A stretch of DNA of 64,000 nt from JACCYJ01 sp038198775 (GCA_038198775.1 JBBPZV010000006.1:226753-290752); one strand, 5' to 3'; positions 8,175 through 18,057 are shown, counted from the stretch's first letter. Made by a program: numbers and translations. The notes: generated from the letters alone by a model not told the origin.

Positions 8175-9251
8175 TCAGGCGACGACTCGGCCACGCAGCA
8201 CCACCCGCGCCGGCGCGGACAGCACGCGCAGGTCGGCCAGCGGGTCGGCGTCGTACACGACGAAGCTTGCCTCGGAGCCCTCGACCAGCGTCGCCGGCCG
8301 GGCCAGCCACTCCCGGGCCCGCCAGGAGGCCGCCCCGAGGGCGTCCTCGGCGCTGACCCCGTAGGTGGCGAGCTCCTGCACCTCGGCGGCGATCAGCCCG
8401 TGAGCCAACACGCCGCCAGCGTCGGTGCCGGCGAAGATCGGCACCCCGGCCTCGTACGCCGCCCCGATCGTCTCGCGCCGCCGGGCGAACAACGCCAGCA
8501 TGTGCCGCCCGTAGTCGGGGAACCGCGCCTCGCCGGCGGCGGCGTACTCCGGGAAGTTGCCGAGCTGCTTGGCGGTGGGCACCAGCGCCACTCCCCCAGC
8601 GACCATGGCGGCGATCAGCTCGGGCGACAGCCCGGTGCCGTGCTCGATGCAGTCGACGCCGGCGCCGAGCAGATCCGGCAGCGCCTCCTCGCCGAAGACG
8701 TGAGCGGTGACTCGGGCACCCGCCGCGTGCGCGGCCGCCACAGCTGCGTCGAGAGCCGAGCGCGGCCACAGCGGTGACAGGTCGCCGACCTCGCGGTCGA
8801 TCCAGTCACCCACCAGCTTGACCCAGCCGTCGCCGTACGCGGCTTGCGCTCGGACGTAAGCGGGCAGCTCCGCAGGCTCGATCTCGTACGCGTAGTTGCG
8901 GATGTAGCGCTTCGGCCTTGCCAGGTGCCGACCAGCCCGGATGAGCTGCGGCAAGTCGGCCCGCTCGTCGATCCACCGGGTGTCGGCGGCGCTCCCGCAG
9001 TCGCGCAGCAGCAGAGCTCCGGCGTCGCGATCAGCGACCGCCTGCGCCTCCTGGGTCGACTCGTCGACCGCACCGGCCGCATCGAGCCCGACGTGGCAGT
9101 GGGCGTCCACCAGCCCGGGTACGACCCAACCGGTCGCGATGTCCGTGACCTCGGAGACCGGGTCGTAGGAGACCCGGCCTCCGACCACGTACAGATCGCG
9201 GTGTCGAAGCTCGGGCAGTACGACGCCTCGTACCCGCATCACCGGAGCCAT
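8175..9251 (-). CDS. Amidohydrolase family protein (metal-dependent hydrolase)
   Basis: 358 aa from MAPVMRVRG (an inner ATG at 9239 is possible; neither has a Shine-Dalgarno). It is an imidazolonepropionase/prolidase-like amidohydrolase. The first metal-binding HxH is in GLVDAHCHVG, the second-sphere His in RVTAHVFGEE, IEHGTGLSP follows, and the catalytic Asp is in FAGTDAGG. C-terminal strands VVYDADPL and VVLRGRVVA complete the composite beta domain. The substrate is unknown. It lies between rpsP and ffh on the same strand, separated from ffh by a stem-loop. Confidence 0.85.
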   Translation of the reverse strand: MAPVMRVRGVVLPELRHRDLYVVGGRVSYDPVSEVTDIATGWVVPGLVDAHCHVGLDAAGAVDESTQEAQAVADRDAGALLLRDCGSAADTRWIDERADLPQLIRAGRHLARPKRYIRNYAYEIEPAELPAYVRAQAAYGDGWVKLVGDWIDREVGDLSPLWPRSALDAAVAAAHAAGARVTAHVFGEEALPDLLGAGVDCIEHGTGLSPELIAAMVAGGVALVPTAKQLGNFPEYAAAGEARFPDYGRHMLALFARRRETIGAAYEAGVPIFAGTDAGGVLAHGLIAAEVQELATYGVSAEDALGAASWRAREWLARPATLVEGSEASFVVYDADPLADLRVLSAPARVVLRGRVVA

Positions 9252-9341
9252 CCGAGCACCGTAACGGCGTCCGGGCATCGGCACAGCAGGCGTACTTCCC
9301 GTGGCAGCGCAACGCTTCGAACAGGTTGCGCGCCATTGGGA

Positions 9342-9377
9342 GTGTTGCTTTCCCAGGTGAACATGGGAGAGCAACAC
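9342..9377 (-). terminator. Stem-loop after ffh, terminator-like, no U-tract
   Basis: Positions 9342-9355 and 9364-9377 are inverted repeats of 14 bases with one mismatch around an 8-base loop. The hairpin begins 4 bases after the ffh stop on the minus strand. No T-run follows, which fits the U-less hairpin terminators often described in actinobacteria. It would end the ffh transcript before the amidohydrolase. Confidence 0.7.
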
Positions 9378-9380
9378 CGC

Positions 9381-10898
9381 TCACAGCAGCTCGCGGAGCT
9401 CCGGCGGAAGCGCGAAGTCGGAATCCGCATCGGGCACCGGCGCGGAATCGGAGCGGGTGGCGGTGGCCCGCTCGGCTGCCGCCCGGCGAGCCGGGTTCCC
9501 CGACGCGCGCTTGCCCTTGCCCTTCTTGGGGGCCTGCCGCGCCCTGGTGCGCCGGCCCATGCCGGGAAGCCCTGGCATGCCCGGGACCCCGCCCCCTGCG
9601 GCGATCTGGGCCATCATCTTCCTGGCCTCGAAGAAGCGGTCGACGAGCCCGTTCACGTCGCTGACCGCTGTCCCCGAGCCGCGCGCAATGCGGGCCCGTC
9701 GGGAGCCGTCGATCAGCTTCGGGTTCGCGCGCTCGCCGGGCGTCATCGACAAGATCACGGCCTGGATGCGGTCGATCTCACGCTCGTCGATCTCGGCGAT
9801 CTGATCCTTGACCTGCGCCATCCCGGGCAGCATGCCGAAGATCTTCGACAGCGAACCCATCTTGCGCACCGCCTGCATCTGCTGCAGGAAGTCGTCGAGT
9901 GTGAAGTCAGCGCCCCCACCTTGCAGCTTGGCGGCTGCCTGGGCGGCCTGGCCGGCGTCGAACGCCTTCTCGGCCTGCTCGATCAGCGTCAGCACGTCAC
10001 CCATGCCGAGGATGCGCGAGGCCATCCGGTCGGGATGGAAGACGTCGAAGTCGGTGAGCTTCTCGCCGTTCGAGGCGAACATCACCTGCCGACCGGTGAT
10101 CTGGGCGACCGACAAGGCGGCGCCGCCTCGGGCGTCCCCGTCGAGCTTGGTCAGCACAACGCCGCTGAAGCCGACACCGTCGAGGAACGCCTGCGCGGTG
10201 ACCACGGCGTCCTGGCCGACCATCGCGTCGACCACGAACAGCACCTCGTCGGGTGCCACCGCGTCGCGGATGTCGGCGGCCTGAGCCATCAGCTCGGCGT
10301 CGATGCCAAGACGCCCGGCGGTGTCGACGATGACGACGTCGTGCAGGGTACGGCGAGCCTCGTCGACCGCGTCGCGAGCCACCGCCACCGGATCGCCGAC
10401 ACCGTTGCCGGGCTGCGGTGCGTACACCGTGACGCCGGCCTGCCGACCCACGATCTGCAGCTGGTCGACCGCGTTGGGGCGCTGCAGGTCGGCGGCGACC
10501 AGCAGCGGGCTGGCGCCCTGCTCCTTCAGCCAGCCGCCGAGCTTGCCTGCAAGCGTGGTCTTGCCCGATCCCTGCAGCCCGGCCAGCATGATCACCGTCG
10601 GCGGCCGCTTGGCGAAGCTCAGCCGGCGGGTTTCACCCCCGAGGATCGCGACTAGCTCCTCGTTGACGATCTTGATGACCTGCTGGGCCGGGTTGAGTGC
10701 GGCACCCACCTCGGCCCCGCGGGCGCGTTCCTTGACGCGCCCCACGAAGTCCCTGACGACCGGCAAGGCGACGTCCGCCTCCAGCAGCGCGATGCGGATC
10801 TCACGCGCGGTCGCGTCGACGTCGGCGTCGGAGAGCCGACCCTTCCCGCGCAGGCTCTTGAACGACGCGGCGAGACGGTCCTGCAGGGTGTCGAACAC
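9381..10898 (-). CDS. ffh: Signal recognition particle protein Ffh (SRP54)
   Basis: 505 aa from GTG (VFDTLQDRL). It is the GTPase subunit of SRP; with 4.5S RNA it binds signal sequences and docks on FtsY. The N domain is residues 1-85. The G domain has G1 GLQGSGKTT (107-115), G3 DTAGRLG and G4 TKLDGDARGG. The M domain carries the helices DDFLQQMQAVRKMGS and GERANPKLIDGSRRARIARGSG. A Gly/Met- then Lys/Arg-rich tail (GVPGMPGLPGMGRRTR) ends in an acidic PELRELL. The ftsY stop is 43 bases upstream. Confidence 0.97.
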   Translation of the reverse strand: MFDTLQDRLAASFKSLRGKGRLSDADVDATAREIRIALLEADVALPVVRDFVGRVKERARGAEVGAALNPAQQVIKIVNEELVAILGGETRRLSFAKRPPTVIMLAGLQGSGKTTLAGKLGGWLKEQGASPLLVAADLQRPNAVDQLQIVGRQAGVTVYAPQPGNGVGDPVAVARDAVDEARRTLHDVVIVDTAGRLGIDAELMAQAADIRDAVAPDEVLFVVDAMVGQDAVVTAQAFLDGVGFSGVVLTKLDGDARGGAALSVAQITGRQVMFASNGEKLTDFDVFHPDRMASRILGMGDVLTLIEQAEKAFDAGQAAQAAAKLQGGGADFTLDDFLQQMQAVRKMGSLSKIFGMLPGMAQVKDQIAEIDEREIDRIQAVILSMTPGERANPKLIDGSRRARIARGSGTAVSDVNGLVDRFFEARKMMAQIAAGGGVPGMPGLPGMGRRTRARQAPKKGKGKRASGNPARRAAAERATATRSDSAPVPDADSDFALPPELRELL

Positions 10899-10941
10899 GG
10901 GCTACCTCGGTCGTGGTCGGGGATCCCCTCCAGCCTAACCG

Positions 10942-12084
10942 TCAGGCGTCGAGCAGCGCGTCGACGAACGCCTCCGGGTCGAACGGCGCGAGATCGTCGG
11001 GTCCCTCTCCCAAGCCGACCAGCTTGACCGGCACGCGGAGCTCGCGTTGGACGGCGATGACGATTCCGCCCTTCGCGGTGCCGTCCAGCTTGGTGAGGAC
11101 GACCCCGGTCACGTCGACCGCCTCGGCGAAGACGCGGGCTTGGGTGAGCCCGTTCTGCCCGGTGGTCGCGTCGATGACCAGGAGCACCTCGGTGACCGCC
11201 GTCTGCTTCTCGATGACCCGCTTCACCTTGCCGAGCTCATCCATCAGGCCGGTCTTGGTGTGCAGCCGCCCCGCGGTGTCGATCAGCACGGTGTCGACGC
11301 CTCCGTCCGCGCCCCTGCCCACAGCGTCGAAGGCAACGCTTGCCGGGTCACCGCCCTCCGGCCCTCTCACGGTGTCCACACCAACGCGCTGCCCCCACGT
11401 CTGCAGCTGGTCGACCGCCGCGGCGCGGAAGGTGTCGGCGGCGCCGAGCAGCACGGTCTTGCCCTCGGCGACGAGCATCCGGGCCAGCCGCCCGACGGTG
11501 GTGGTCTTGCCCGTGCCGTTCACGCCGACTACAAGCACCACTCCGGGCGCCCCGTCGCGGCCTTCCAGCGCGAGCTCCCGGCCGAGGGCGGGCTGCAGAG
11601 TGCTGACCAGCTCGCTGCGCAGCAGGTCGCGGGCTTGATCGGGCGTCCTCGTGCCCGCCACCCGGACCTGGGTGCGCAACCGCTCGACCAGCTCGCCGGC
11701 GGGCGCGACGCCCACATCGGCCATCACCAGCAGGTCCTCGATGTCGTCCCAGGTCTGGTCATCGATCCGGTCCTGCGACAGCAGGGTGAGCAGTCCCCTG
11801 CCCAGCCCAGACGACGACTGGGCCAGGCGAGCACGCAGCCGGACCAGCCGCCGCGCCGGCGGCTCGGGTACCTCGACCCGGGGTTGCGGTTCGAGCGCAA
11901 CGTCCTCGAGCGTTGCCGGGTCACCGGCGATCAGCACCTCGGCCCCCGCGGGCGGCTCAGGTGGGATGACGGGCACCGGTGCGCGCTGCCCTCGCCGGCC
12001 CCGGAGCAGGCCGACGAGGACCCCGAACCCGACGACCAGCACCAGCCCGGCGACAACGAGATAGAGCGTCACGTCGGCGGACAC
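10942..12084 (-). CDS. ftsY: SRP receptor FtsY
   Basis: 380 aa. Membrane-associated GTPase that receives SRP-ribosome complexes. Residues 5-27 form an N-terminal membrane anchor (LYLVVAGLVLVVGFGVLVGLL), as in actinobacterial FtsY, followed by a short acidic linker. The NG domain holds G1 GVNGTGKTTT, DTFRAAAVDQL, G3 DTAGRLHTK, G4 TKLDGTAKGG and the closing motif GLGEGPDDLAPF. The gene lies between ffh and a small membrane protein gene, all on the minus strand. Confidence 0.97.
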   Translation of the reverse strand: MSADVTLYLVVAGLVLVVGFGVLVGLLRGRRGQRAPVPVIPPEPPAGAEVLIAGDPATLEDVALEPQPRVEVPEPPARRLVRLRARLAQSSSGLGRGLLTLLSQDRIDDQTWDDIEDLLVMADVGVAPAGELVERLRTQVRVAGTRTPDQARDLLRSELVSTLQPALGRELALEGRDGAPGVVLVVGVNGTGKTTTVGRLARMLVAEGKTVLLGAADTFRAAAVDQLQTWGQRVGVDTVRGPEGGDPASVAFDAVGRGADGGVDTVLIDTAGRLHTKTGLMDELGKVKRVIEKQTAVTEVLLVIDATTGQNGLTQARVFAEAVDVTGVVLTKLDGTAKGGIVIAVQRELRVPVKLVGLGEGPDDLAPFDPEAFVDALLDA

Positions 12085-12142
12085 GAGCGACGATCCTAAT
12101 CCGCTGCTGCTGCGACCACAGGACGGTGCTGCGGCGGCCGGC

Positions 12143-12340
12143 TCAGGAGCGGCTGGACCGGTCCCGCTCGCTGGCCTGCTCCGGGTCGTCCAGGCCGACC
12201 CGGGTCGCCGCCTTCGTCATTGCGGGCCCCAGCCACGATGCCCGCGGGACCTCTCGGCCCCGCTGCGGGTAGGCCACGTAGGTGACCACCAGCGAGGCGG
12301 CGGCGAGGATGACGAGCATGGCGACGGTGATGACGAACAC
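12143..12340 (-). CDS. Small single-pass membrane protein, unknown function
   Basis: 65 aa. Residues 2-22 (FVITVAMLVILAAASLVVTYV) form one membrane helix. AYPQRGREVPRASWLGPAMTKA follows, then a polar charged tail ending SERDRSSRS. I recognise no domain. Similar short proteins are found between smc and ftsY in actinomycetes, and I call it on position, hydrophobic pattern and codon use. An overlapping frame at 12096-12347 lacks these properties. Confidence 0.65.
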   Translation of the reverse strand: MFVITVAMLVILAAASLVVTYVAYPQRGREVPRASWLGPAMTKAATRVGLDDPEQASERDRSSRS

Positions 12341-12409
12341 GGCGCAACGTACTCCCAGGAAGCCGGACGGATCACGCCCATGGTGGCACGGAAAGCCAAG
12401 ATCGGCCGT

Positions 12410-15400
12410 TCACCGGGTGGGTTCGGGGTCGGGCTCGCGCAGCCGCTGGCTGATCACCGTGGAGACGCCGTCGCCTCGCATCGACACGCCGTAGAGCGCG
12501 TCGGCGATCTCCATCGTCTGCTTCTGGTGGGTCACCACGACCAGTTGGCTGGTGGCGCGCAGCTCCTGGTAGATCCCGAGCAACCGGCCGAGGTTGGTGT
12601 CGTCGAGGGCGGCTTCGACCTCGTCGAGGATGTAGAACGGGCTCGGCCGGGCCTTGAACAGGGCCACCAGGAACGCGACCGCCACCAGCGACCGTTCCCC
12701 GCCAGACAGCAGCGACAGCCGCTTGACCAGCTTGCCTGGGGGCCTGGCCTCGATCTCGACGCCGCTCGCGTGCAGGTCGGACGGCTCGCTGAGCACCAGC
12801 CGGCCGGAGCCGCCGGGAAACAGCCGGGAGAAGACGTTCCGGAACTCCCGCTCGGTGTCGCGCCAGGCGGCACCGAACACCTCCTCCACCCTGGTGTCGA
12901 CGTCCTGGATGATGTCGAGCAGGTCACCACGGGTCCGTCGCATGTCGTCGAGCTGTCGCGCCAAGAACGCGTGCCGCTCCCGCAACGCCTCGAACTCCTC
13001 GAGCGCCAGCGGGTTGATCCGACCCAGCAGCGTGAGGGCTTGCTCGGCCGCTCGCAGCCGTTGGACCTGCTCGGCGCGCACGTACGGCGCGCCGCCGGTG
13101 TCGCGGGAATCGCGGTCCACTGGGACGAGAACGTGGGGACCGTACTCGGCGATCAGCGTCTCCGGATCGAGTCCGAACTCCCCGACGGCGCGTTGCTCGA
13201 GCTGTTCGACGGTCAACCGATGCTCTGTTCGGGCCACCTCGTCGCGGTACACGGCCTGTGTCAGGCGCTCGACCTCGCTGGCAAGGTCACGCGTGTCGTC
13301 GCGCAGCTTGCGTGACCGAGCCTCGATGCCGGCCCGGTCGGCCTCTCGGTCCCGGCGCTCCTTCGCGGCCTGTGCGAGGGACATCTCGAGCCGAGCCAGC
13401 ACCAGCTCGGTGGCCCTCCGGACCGAGGAGGCGACCATCCTTTCCCGCTCACCGCGGACCCGACGGGCGATCGACCGGGCCTGCTCCTCGCGTGCCTGGG
13501 TTGCCGCCTTCAGGAGCGCGTCGGCGCGCCCGAGCTGGGCACGGGCGCGTTCCTCGAGCGTGCGCAACCGCAGCCGTGCCTCGGTCTCGGCAGCTCGGGC
13601 CGCGGTGGCTGCCGCGGCCAACCGGTCCCGCGTCGCGGAGTCGGGCTCGCGTTCGTCGCGAGGTGTCAGCTCGCTGTCCCCGAGCCTGCTCTCCAGCTCC
13701 GACAGCTCGCGGCGGCTCGCCTGCATCGACTGCTGCCCCGCCGCGATGTCGGCGTCGGCGCGCTCCTCGTCGGCACGGGCGGCGCGTACGACGGCGGCCA
13801 GCTGCCCGAGGCGCTCGGCCGTCGCGGCCATGACCGCGTCGGACTCGTGGAGCCGGGCCAACGCCACGTCGACACGGCGCTGGGCCACCTTCCGCTCGTC
13901 CTCCAGCCGGGCCACCTCGAACCGGACCCGATCCAGCGCTCGGGTTGCCGTGTTCAGGGCGTCGGCGGCAGCGTCGTGCGCCGCCTGCAGCTCGAGCCGG
14001 CTGGGGGCCCGCGCGGACCCGCCTGCTGCGACGTACCGACCGACCATGTCGCCGTCGGGGGTGACGGCCACCAGGTCGGCACCGGCTTCGACAAGTCGGC
14101 GCGCGGCTGCCAGGTCGGAGACCACGGCGACGTTGCCCAGCAACCTCTGCACCACGGGCTCCAACCGAGCTGGAACCGCCACGACGTCGAGCGCCGCTCG
14201 GGCGCCGGCCGGCAAGGCCGGCCGGGTTGCGACGTCACCCCCGGCGGCCACCAGCAGACCGGCCCGGCCCTGGTCGGTGTCGCGTAGATGCGTGATCGCG
14301 TCGAGGGCGGCGTCGAGGTCGGTGACGGCGACGGAGTCTGCGCTGGCGCCCAGCGCGACCGCGACCGCGGTCTCGTAGCCGGGCTGCACCTCCAGCAACC
14401 GCGCCGTGGCGTCGATCACCCCGGAGATCCCCGCAGCGGTCACGGCGTTCGTGCCGTCGCGGCTCAGGCCGAGCCGGAGCGCTTCGCAGCGCGCGGCCAG
14501 GCCGGAGCGTTCTCGTTCGGTTCTCTGTGCGTCGTCTCGATGTTTCCCGAGCCGGTCGTCGAGATCCGACAGCGCCGCCACCGCGGCTTCGTGCTCGGCG
14601 TCGAGGTCGTGCTCCCCGACGTCGAGCCCGGCCACCTGGACCTCGAGCGCGGTGTAGTCGTGCTGGGCCCGCCGTGCCCGCTCGGCCGCCTCGGCGCGGA
14701 CCGCGACCAGGGCCTCGACCTCCTCCTCGGCGCGGCGATGCCGAGCACGCCCGGCGTTGACCCCCGCTTCCAGTCGGGCTCGGCCCTCGCGATGGTCGGC
14801 CCTCACCCCAAGTTGCGCCGACAGGCGCCGATCCTCCTCGAGGTGGGCCAGCTCGGCGGCCTGCCGCTCGGTGACCGCGGAGTGCAACTGCGCTCGCGCT
14901 TGTTCAACCTGCCGCTCGGCCTCCTCCTCGGCGTGTCCGGCGGTTTCGGCTCGCCTCTCCAGGTCGGCGGGGTCCGGATCGTCGAGTACTCGCTCGAGAG
15001 CCTCGTCGGGGATACGCGTCCGCTCCGCGGCCAGGCCGGCGGTACCGATAAGTCGCTCCCGCAGCGACGACAGCTGGAACCACGTCTCCTGCGCCCGGCT
15101 GACCCGCTGGGACTCGACCTCCAGGGCGGACACCAGCGAGCTGTCCTCGTCTCGTGCCGCGGCCAGGGCGAGCTCGGCATCGTTGCGACGGACGCGCAAC
15201 ACCGCGGCGTCGGAGACCTCCTGCTGCCACCGGGTCCGGGCGGCGACCAGGTCGTCGGCCAGCAACCGCGCCCCGGCATCGCGAGCGTCGGCTTGCACCG
15301 CCGCGGCCTTGCGCGCGACCTCCGCCTGCCTGCCGAGCGGCTTTCGCTGACGATCGATCTCCCCGAGCAGGTCACGCAGCCGCGTCAGGTTGGCGTCGGT

Positions 15401-15949
15401 CGCGTCGAGCTTGCGCAGCGCCTTCTCTTTACGCTTGCGATGCTTGAGGACACCGGCGGCTTCCTCGATGAGACCGCGCCGGCCCTCCGGGGACGCCGAC
15501 AAGACAGTGTCGAGCTGGCCCTGACCAACGACGACGTGCATCTCCCGGCCGATGCCGGAGTCGCTCAACAGGTCCTGGACATCGAGCAGCCGGCACGCTC
15601 GGCCGTTGATGGCGTACTCCGATCCGCCGGACCGAAACAACGTGCGGGTCAGCGTCACCTCGCGATAGTCGATCGGCAGCGCGCCATCGCTGTTGTCGAT
15701 GCTGAGGATGACCTCGGCGCGTCCCAGTGGCGGCCGACCGGGCGTTCCGGCGAAGACGACGTCGTCCATGCGTCCGCCGCGCAGCGACTTTGCCCCCTGC
15801 TCACCCATCACCCAGGCGAGTGCGTCGACGACGTTGGACTTGCCGGACCCGTTGGGGCCGACGACGCAGGTGATTCCCGGTTCCAGCTCCAGCCGGGTGG
15901 TGGAGGCGAAGGACTTGAACCCGCGCAGCGTCAGGCTCTTGAGGTGCAC
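12410..15949 (-). CDS. smc: Chromosome segregation ATPase SMC
   Basis: 1179 aa, full length. SMC with ScpA/ScpB condenses and segregates the chromosome. The N-terminal head has MHLKSLTLRGFKSFA and Walker A GPNGSGKSN (about 32-40). Long coiled coils flank a hinge that begins near residue 505 (GVIDATARLLEVQPGYETA). The C-terminal head holds the ABC signature LLSGGERSLVAVAFL and Walker B FYILDEVEAALDD. It ends with SQLVVVTHQKQTMEIAD, the D-loop/H-loop region. No frame breaks are seen. Confidence 0.97.
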   Translation of the reverse strand: MHLKSLTLRGFKSFASTTRLELEPGITCVVGPNGSGKSNVVDALAWVMGEQGAKSLRGGRMDDVVFAGTPGRPPLGRAEVILSIDNSDGALPIDYREVTLTRTLFRSGGSEYAINGRACRLLDVQDLLSDSGIGREMHVVVGQGQLDTVLSASPEGRRGLIEEAAGVLKHRKRKEKALRKLDATDANLTRLRDLLGEIDRQRKPLGRQAEVARKAAAVQADARDAGARLLADDLVAARTRWQQEVSDAAVLRVRRNDAELALAAARDEDSSLVSALEVESQRVSRAQETWFQLSSLRERLIGTAGLAAERTRIPDEALERVLDDPDPADLERRAETAGHAEEEAERQVEQARAQLHSAVTERQAAELAHLEEDRRLSAQLGVRADHREGRARLEAGVNAGRARHRRAEEEVEALVAVRAEAAERARRAQHDYTALEVQVAGLDVGEHDLDAEHEAAVAALSDLDDRLGKHRDDAQRTERERSGLAARCEALRLGLSRDGTNAVTAAGISGVIDATARLLEVQPGYETAVAVALGASADSVAVTDLDAALDAITHLRDTDQGRAGLLVAAGGDVATRPALPAGARAALDVVAVPARLEPVVQRLLGNVAVVSDLAAARRLVEAGADLVAVTPDGDMVGRYVAAGGSARAPSRLELQAAHDAAADALNTATRALDRVRFEVARLEDERKVAQRRVDVALARLHESDAVMAATAERLGQLAAVVRAARADEERADADIAAGQQSMQASRRELSELESRLGDSELTPRDEREPDSATRDRLAAAATAARAAETEARLRLRTLEERARAQLGRADALLKAATQAREEQARSIARRVRGERERMVASSVRRATELVLARLEMSLAQAAKERRDREADRAGIEARSRKLRDDTRDLASEVERLTQAVYRDEVARTEHRLTVEQLEQRAVGEFGLDPETLIAEYGPHVLVPVDRDSRDTGGAPYVRAEQVQRLRAAEQALTLLGRINPLALEEFEALRERHAFLARQLDDMRRTRGDLLDIIQDVDTRVEEVFGAAWRDTEREFRNVFSRLFPGGSGRLVLSEPSDLHASGVEIEARPPGKLVKRLSLLSGGERSLVAVAFLVALFKARPSPFYILDEVEAALDDTNLGRLLGIYQELRATSQLVVVTHQKQTMEIADALYGVSMRGDGVSTVISQRLREPDPEPTR

Positions 15950-16057
15950 CCCGAACTCCTCGAAGAGGCGGCGGGCGATCGCGTCCGGTCGGGTGCAGCC
16001 TAGGCGTGGCTGGAGATCGTGTCCTGGTGGCGCGCCGTAGCCGTAGCGCCGGGCGGC

Positions 16058-16267
16058 TCAGCTGACGACGTGTTCCAGCACGCGTTCGGGCGGCTCGGAC
16101 TCCGCCTGCGGGGCCGACCGCCGTGAGGCGGCGGTCAGTGCATCGTTCTCCGCCTTCAGCCGGACGACCTCGGTCTCGAGGTCGCTGATGCGCTGCCGCA
16201 ACTGCCAGGTCTCGCGTGCCCTGCGGGGATCGAAGCCTCCGATGTAGCCCACAAGTGCCTTGGCCAT
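16058..16267 (-). CDS. Short coiled-coil protein of the MAKAL-GY family, unknown function
   Basis: 69 aa from MAKALVGYIGGFDPR, with GGAGG 6 nt before the ATG. The N-terminal motif is followed by an arginine- and leucine-rich heptad segment (LRQRISDLETEVVRLKAEN), probably a coiled coil. The tail is Ser/Glu-rich. From memory, proteins with this MAKAL-GY-G start are conserved in actinomycetes, but their function is not known to me. The upstream frame to 16372 is unsupported. It lies between mutM and smc, where acylphosphatase is often found. Confidence 0.75.
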   Translation of the reverse strand: MAKALVGYIGGFDPRRARETWQLRQRISDLETEVVRLKAENDALTAASRRSAPQAESEPPERVLEHVVS

Positions 16268-16427
16268 TGCCGTCCTCCACGTCGGAGTGTCATCCTGTCG
16301 CCATCGACGGAGCTCACCCGTCGGCGAAAGCCGTTCGAAGACCCGGAGATGCTCCGTCTCCAAGAGTCGCACCGTGATCAGGACAGGTCAACAGCACCGG
16401 TGTCGGCGGTGGACGCCGAGCGCGGGT

Positions 16428-17276
16428 TCACCACCGGGCCCGACGCGGTTTCGGTTGACAGCGTGGGCAACGAAACGACGAGCGGTTGCCGAAGGCTTCT
16501 CGCAAGATCGGCGTCCCGCAGCGCGGACACGGCTGGCCGGCCCGGCCGTAGGCTTGCAAGGACCGGCCGAAGTAGCCGCCGTCGCCGTTGACGTCCACAA
16601 AGAGCGCATCGAACGAGGTCCCGCCCTCGTGGAGCGCGGACACCATCACCTGGCGCACCGCGGCCAAGAGCCCCACGATCTCGAACCGGCGCAGGGTCTC
16701 CGTCGGGCGGGCGTAGTGGAGCCGAGCCAGCCACAACGCCTCGTCGGCGTAGATGTTGCCGACTCCCGACAGCAACGTCTGGTCGAGCAACGCGCGTTTC
16801 AGGCCGGTGTGCCTGCGACGTACCCGGCGGACCAGCTCGTCGTCGTCGAACGCCGGGTCGAGCGGGTCGCGAGCGATGTGAGCGATGGCAGCCGGCAGCT
16901 CCGCCCCGCCCTCGCTCCATGCCAGGCCGCCGAACATCCGCTGGTCGACGAAGCGGACGTCGACGCCCGGCAGCGCGATGCGTACGCGCAGGTGACGCTC
17001 CGCCTCGCTCGACGGCGCTCGGACAAGCAGCTGCCCGGACATGCCAAGGTGCGCCACCACGGCGTCACCGGACTCGAGCGGGAACCACAGGTACTTGCCG
17101 CGGCGACGGACGTCGACCAGCGTGCGGCCGGCCAACCGGGCGGCGAAGTCGCGGGGACCGAGCAGGTGCCGGCGCAGGGGACGGGGGTGGAGGACGTCGA
17201 CGCGCTGGACGGTCCGCCCGACGACGCGACGCGCCAGCCCACGCCGGACGACCTCCACCTCCGGCAGCTCGGGCAT
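16428..17276 (-). CDS. mutM: Formamidopyrimidine-DNA glycosylase
   Basis: 282 aa. Bifunctional glycosylase/AP lyase that removes 8-oxoguanine and Fapy lesions. The catalytic N-terminus PELPEVE is intact (Pro becomes residue 1 after Met removal; Glu next). The H2TH region contains LLDQTLLSGVGNIYADEAL. The C-terminal zinc finger has CPRCGTPI and FRCPRCQ with all four cysteines, ending the protein around residue 275. It is in the usual rnc-mutM-smc order, 18 bases after rnc. Confidence 0.96.
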   Translation of the reverse strand: MPELPEVEVVRRGLARRVVGRTVQRVDVLHPRPLRRHLLGPRDFAARLAGRTLVDVRRRGKYLWFPLESGDAVVAHLGMSGQLLVRAPSSEAERHLRVRIALPGVDVRFVDQRMFGGLAWSEGGAELPAAIAHIARDPLDPAFDDDELVRRVRRRHTGLKRALLDQTLLSGVGNIYADEALWLARLHYARPTETLRRFEIVGLLAAVRQVMVSALHEGGTSFDALFVDVNGDGGYFGRSLQAYGRAGQPCPRCGTPILREAFGNRSSFRCPRCQPKPRRARW

Positions 17277-17294
17277 CGGTCGTCTCGGCCGGGC

Positions 17295-18050
17295 TCAGGC
17301 GGGGGTGTCGTCGAGGTGCCCGTGCAGAGCCTGGATCTCCCGCCACGCCGTCTCGGCGGCCTGCTGCTCGGCCTCCTTCTTTGACCGACCGACCCCCTGG
17401 CCGTAGCACTGCGCCCCGACGCGTACCCGGGCGGTAAACGTCTTCTCGTGGTCGGGTCCGCTGTCCCTGATCAGGTACTCGGGGACGCCGAGTCCGCTGT
17501 CGGCCGCGAGCTCTTGCAGGCTGGTCTTCCAGTCCAGTCCCGCGCCGAGTGTGGAGGCGGCGGTGATCATCGGGTCGAACAGGTCCAGGACCACCTCCCT
17601 TGCGCGCTGGAAACCGAACTGGAGGTAGACAGCTCCCAGGATCGCCTCGACGGTGTCGGACAGGATCGAGGACTTGTCGCGCCCCCCGGTGGTCTCCTCA
17701 CCGCGGCCCAGCCGGACGTGGCTGCCCAGGTCGAGGGTACGGGCGACCTGGGCGAGCGCTCGGGCGTTGACGACCGCCGCCCGCAGCTTCGCCAGGTGGC
17801 CCTCGGAGAGCTCGGGATGGGTCCGGTACAGGCGGTCGGTGACGACGACCCCGAGGACCGAGTCCCCGAGGAACTCCAGCCTCTCGTTGGTGGGAAGCCC
17901 ACCGTTCTCGTACGCGAAGGACCGGTGCGTGAGCGCATGCGCGAGCAGCTCGTCGCGCAACTCCGGTACCCCCAGCGACGCCCGGAGCTCGGCGTACCCG
18001 CCGGCACTGCCCCAGGAGCCGCCGGCGCTGGTGACCGGGCGCGCGCTCAC
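17295..18050 (-). CDS. rnc: Ribonuclease III
   Basis: 251 aa from GTG. Cleaves double-stranded RNA in rRNA and mRNA processing. The endonuclease domain carries the signature NERLEFLGDSVLG (55-67) and DTVEAILGAVYLQFG with the second metal-binding Asp and Glu. A C-terminal double-stranded RNA-binding domain follows (DWKTSLQELAADSG, GQGVGRSKKEAEQQAA). A short Ser/Gly N-terminal extension precedes the fold. The rpmF stop lies 7 bases upstream, giving a yceD-rpmF-rnc-mutM unit. Confidence 0.96.
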   Translation of the reverse strand: MSARPVTSAGGSWGSAGGYAELRASLGVPELRDELLAHALTHRSFAYENGGLPTNERLEFLGDSVLGVVVTDRLYRTHPELSEGHLAKLRAAVVNARALAQVARTLDLGSHVRLGRGEETTGGRDKSSILSDTVEAILGAVYLQFGFQRAREVVLDLFDPMITAASTLGAGLDWKTSLQELAADSGLGVPEYLIRDSGPDHEKTFTARVRVGAQCYGQGVGRSKKEAEQQAAETAWREIQALHGHLDDTPA

Positions 18051-18057
18051 GGCGTCG

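Noticed and set aside
8175..9377. N-terminal extension of the amidohydrolase up to 9377
   Set aside because: The extra residues run through the ffh terminator hairpin and do not resemble the family; the start at 9251 is used.
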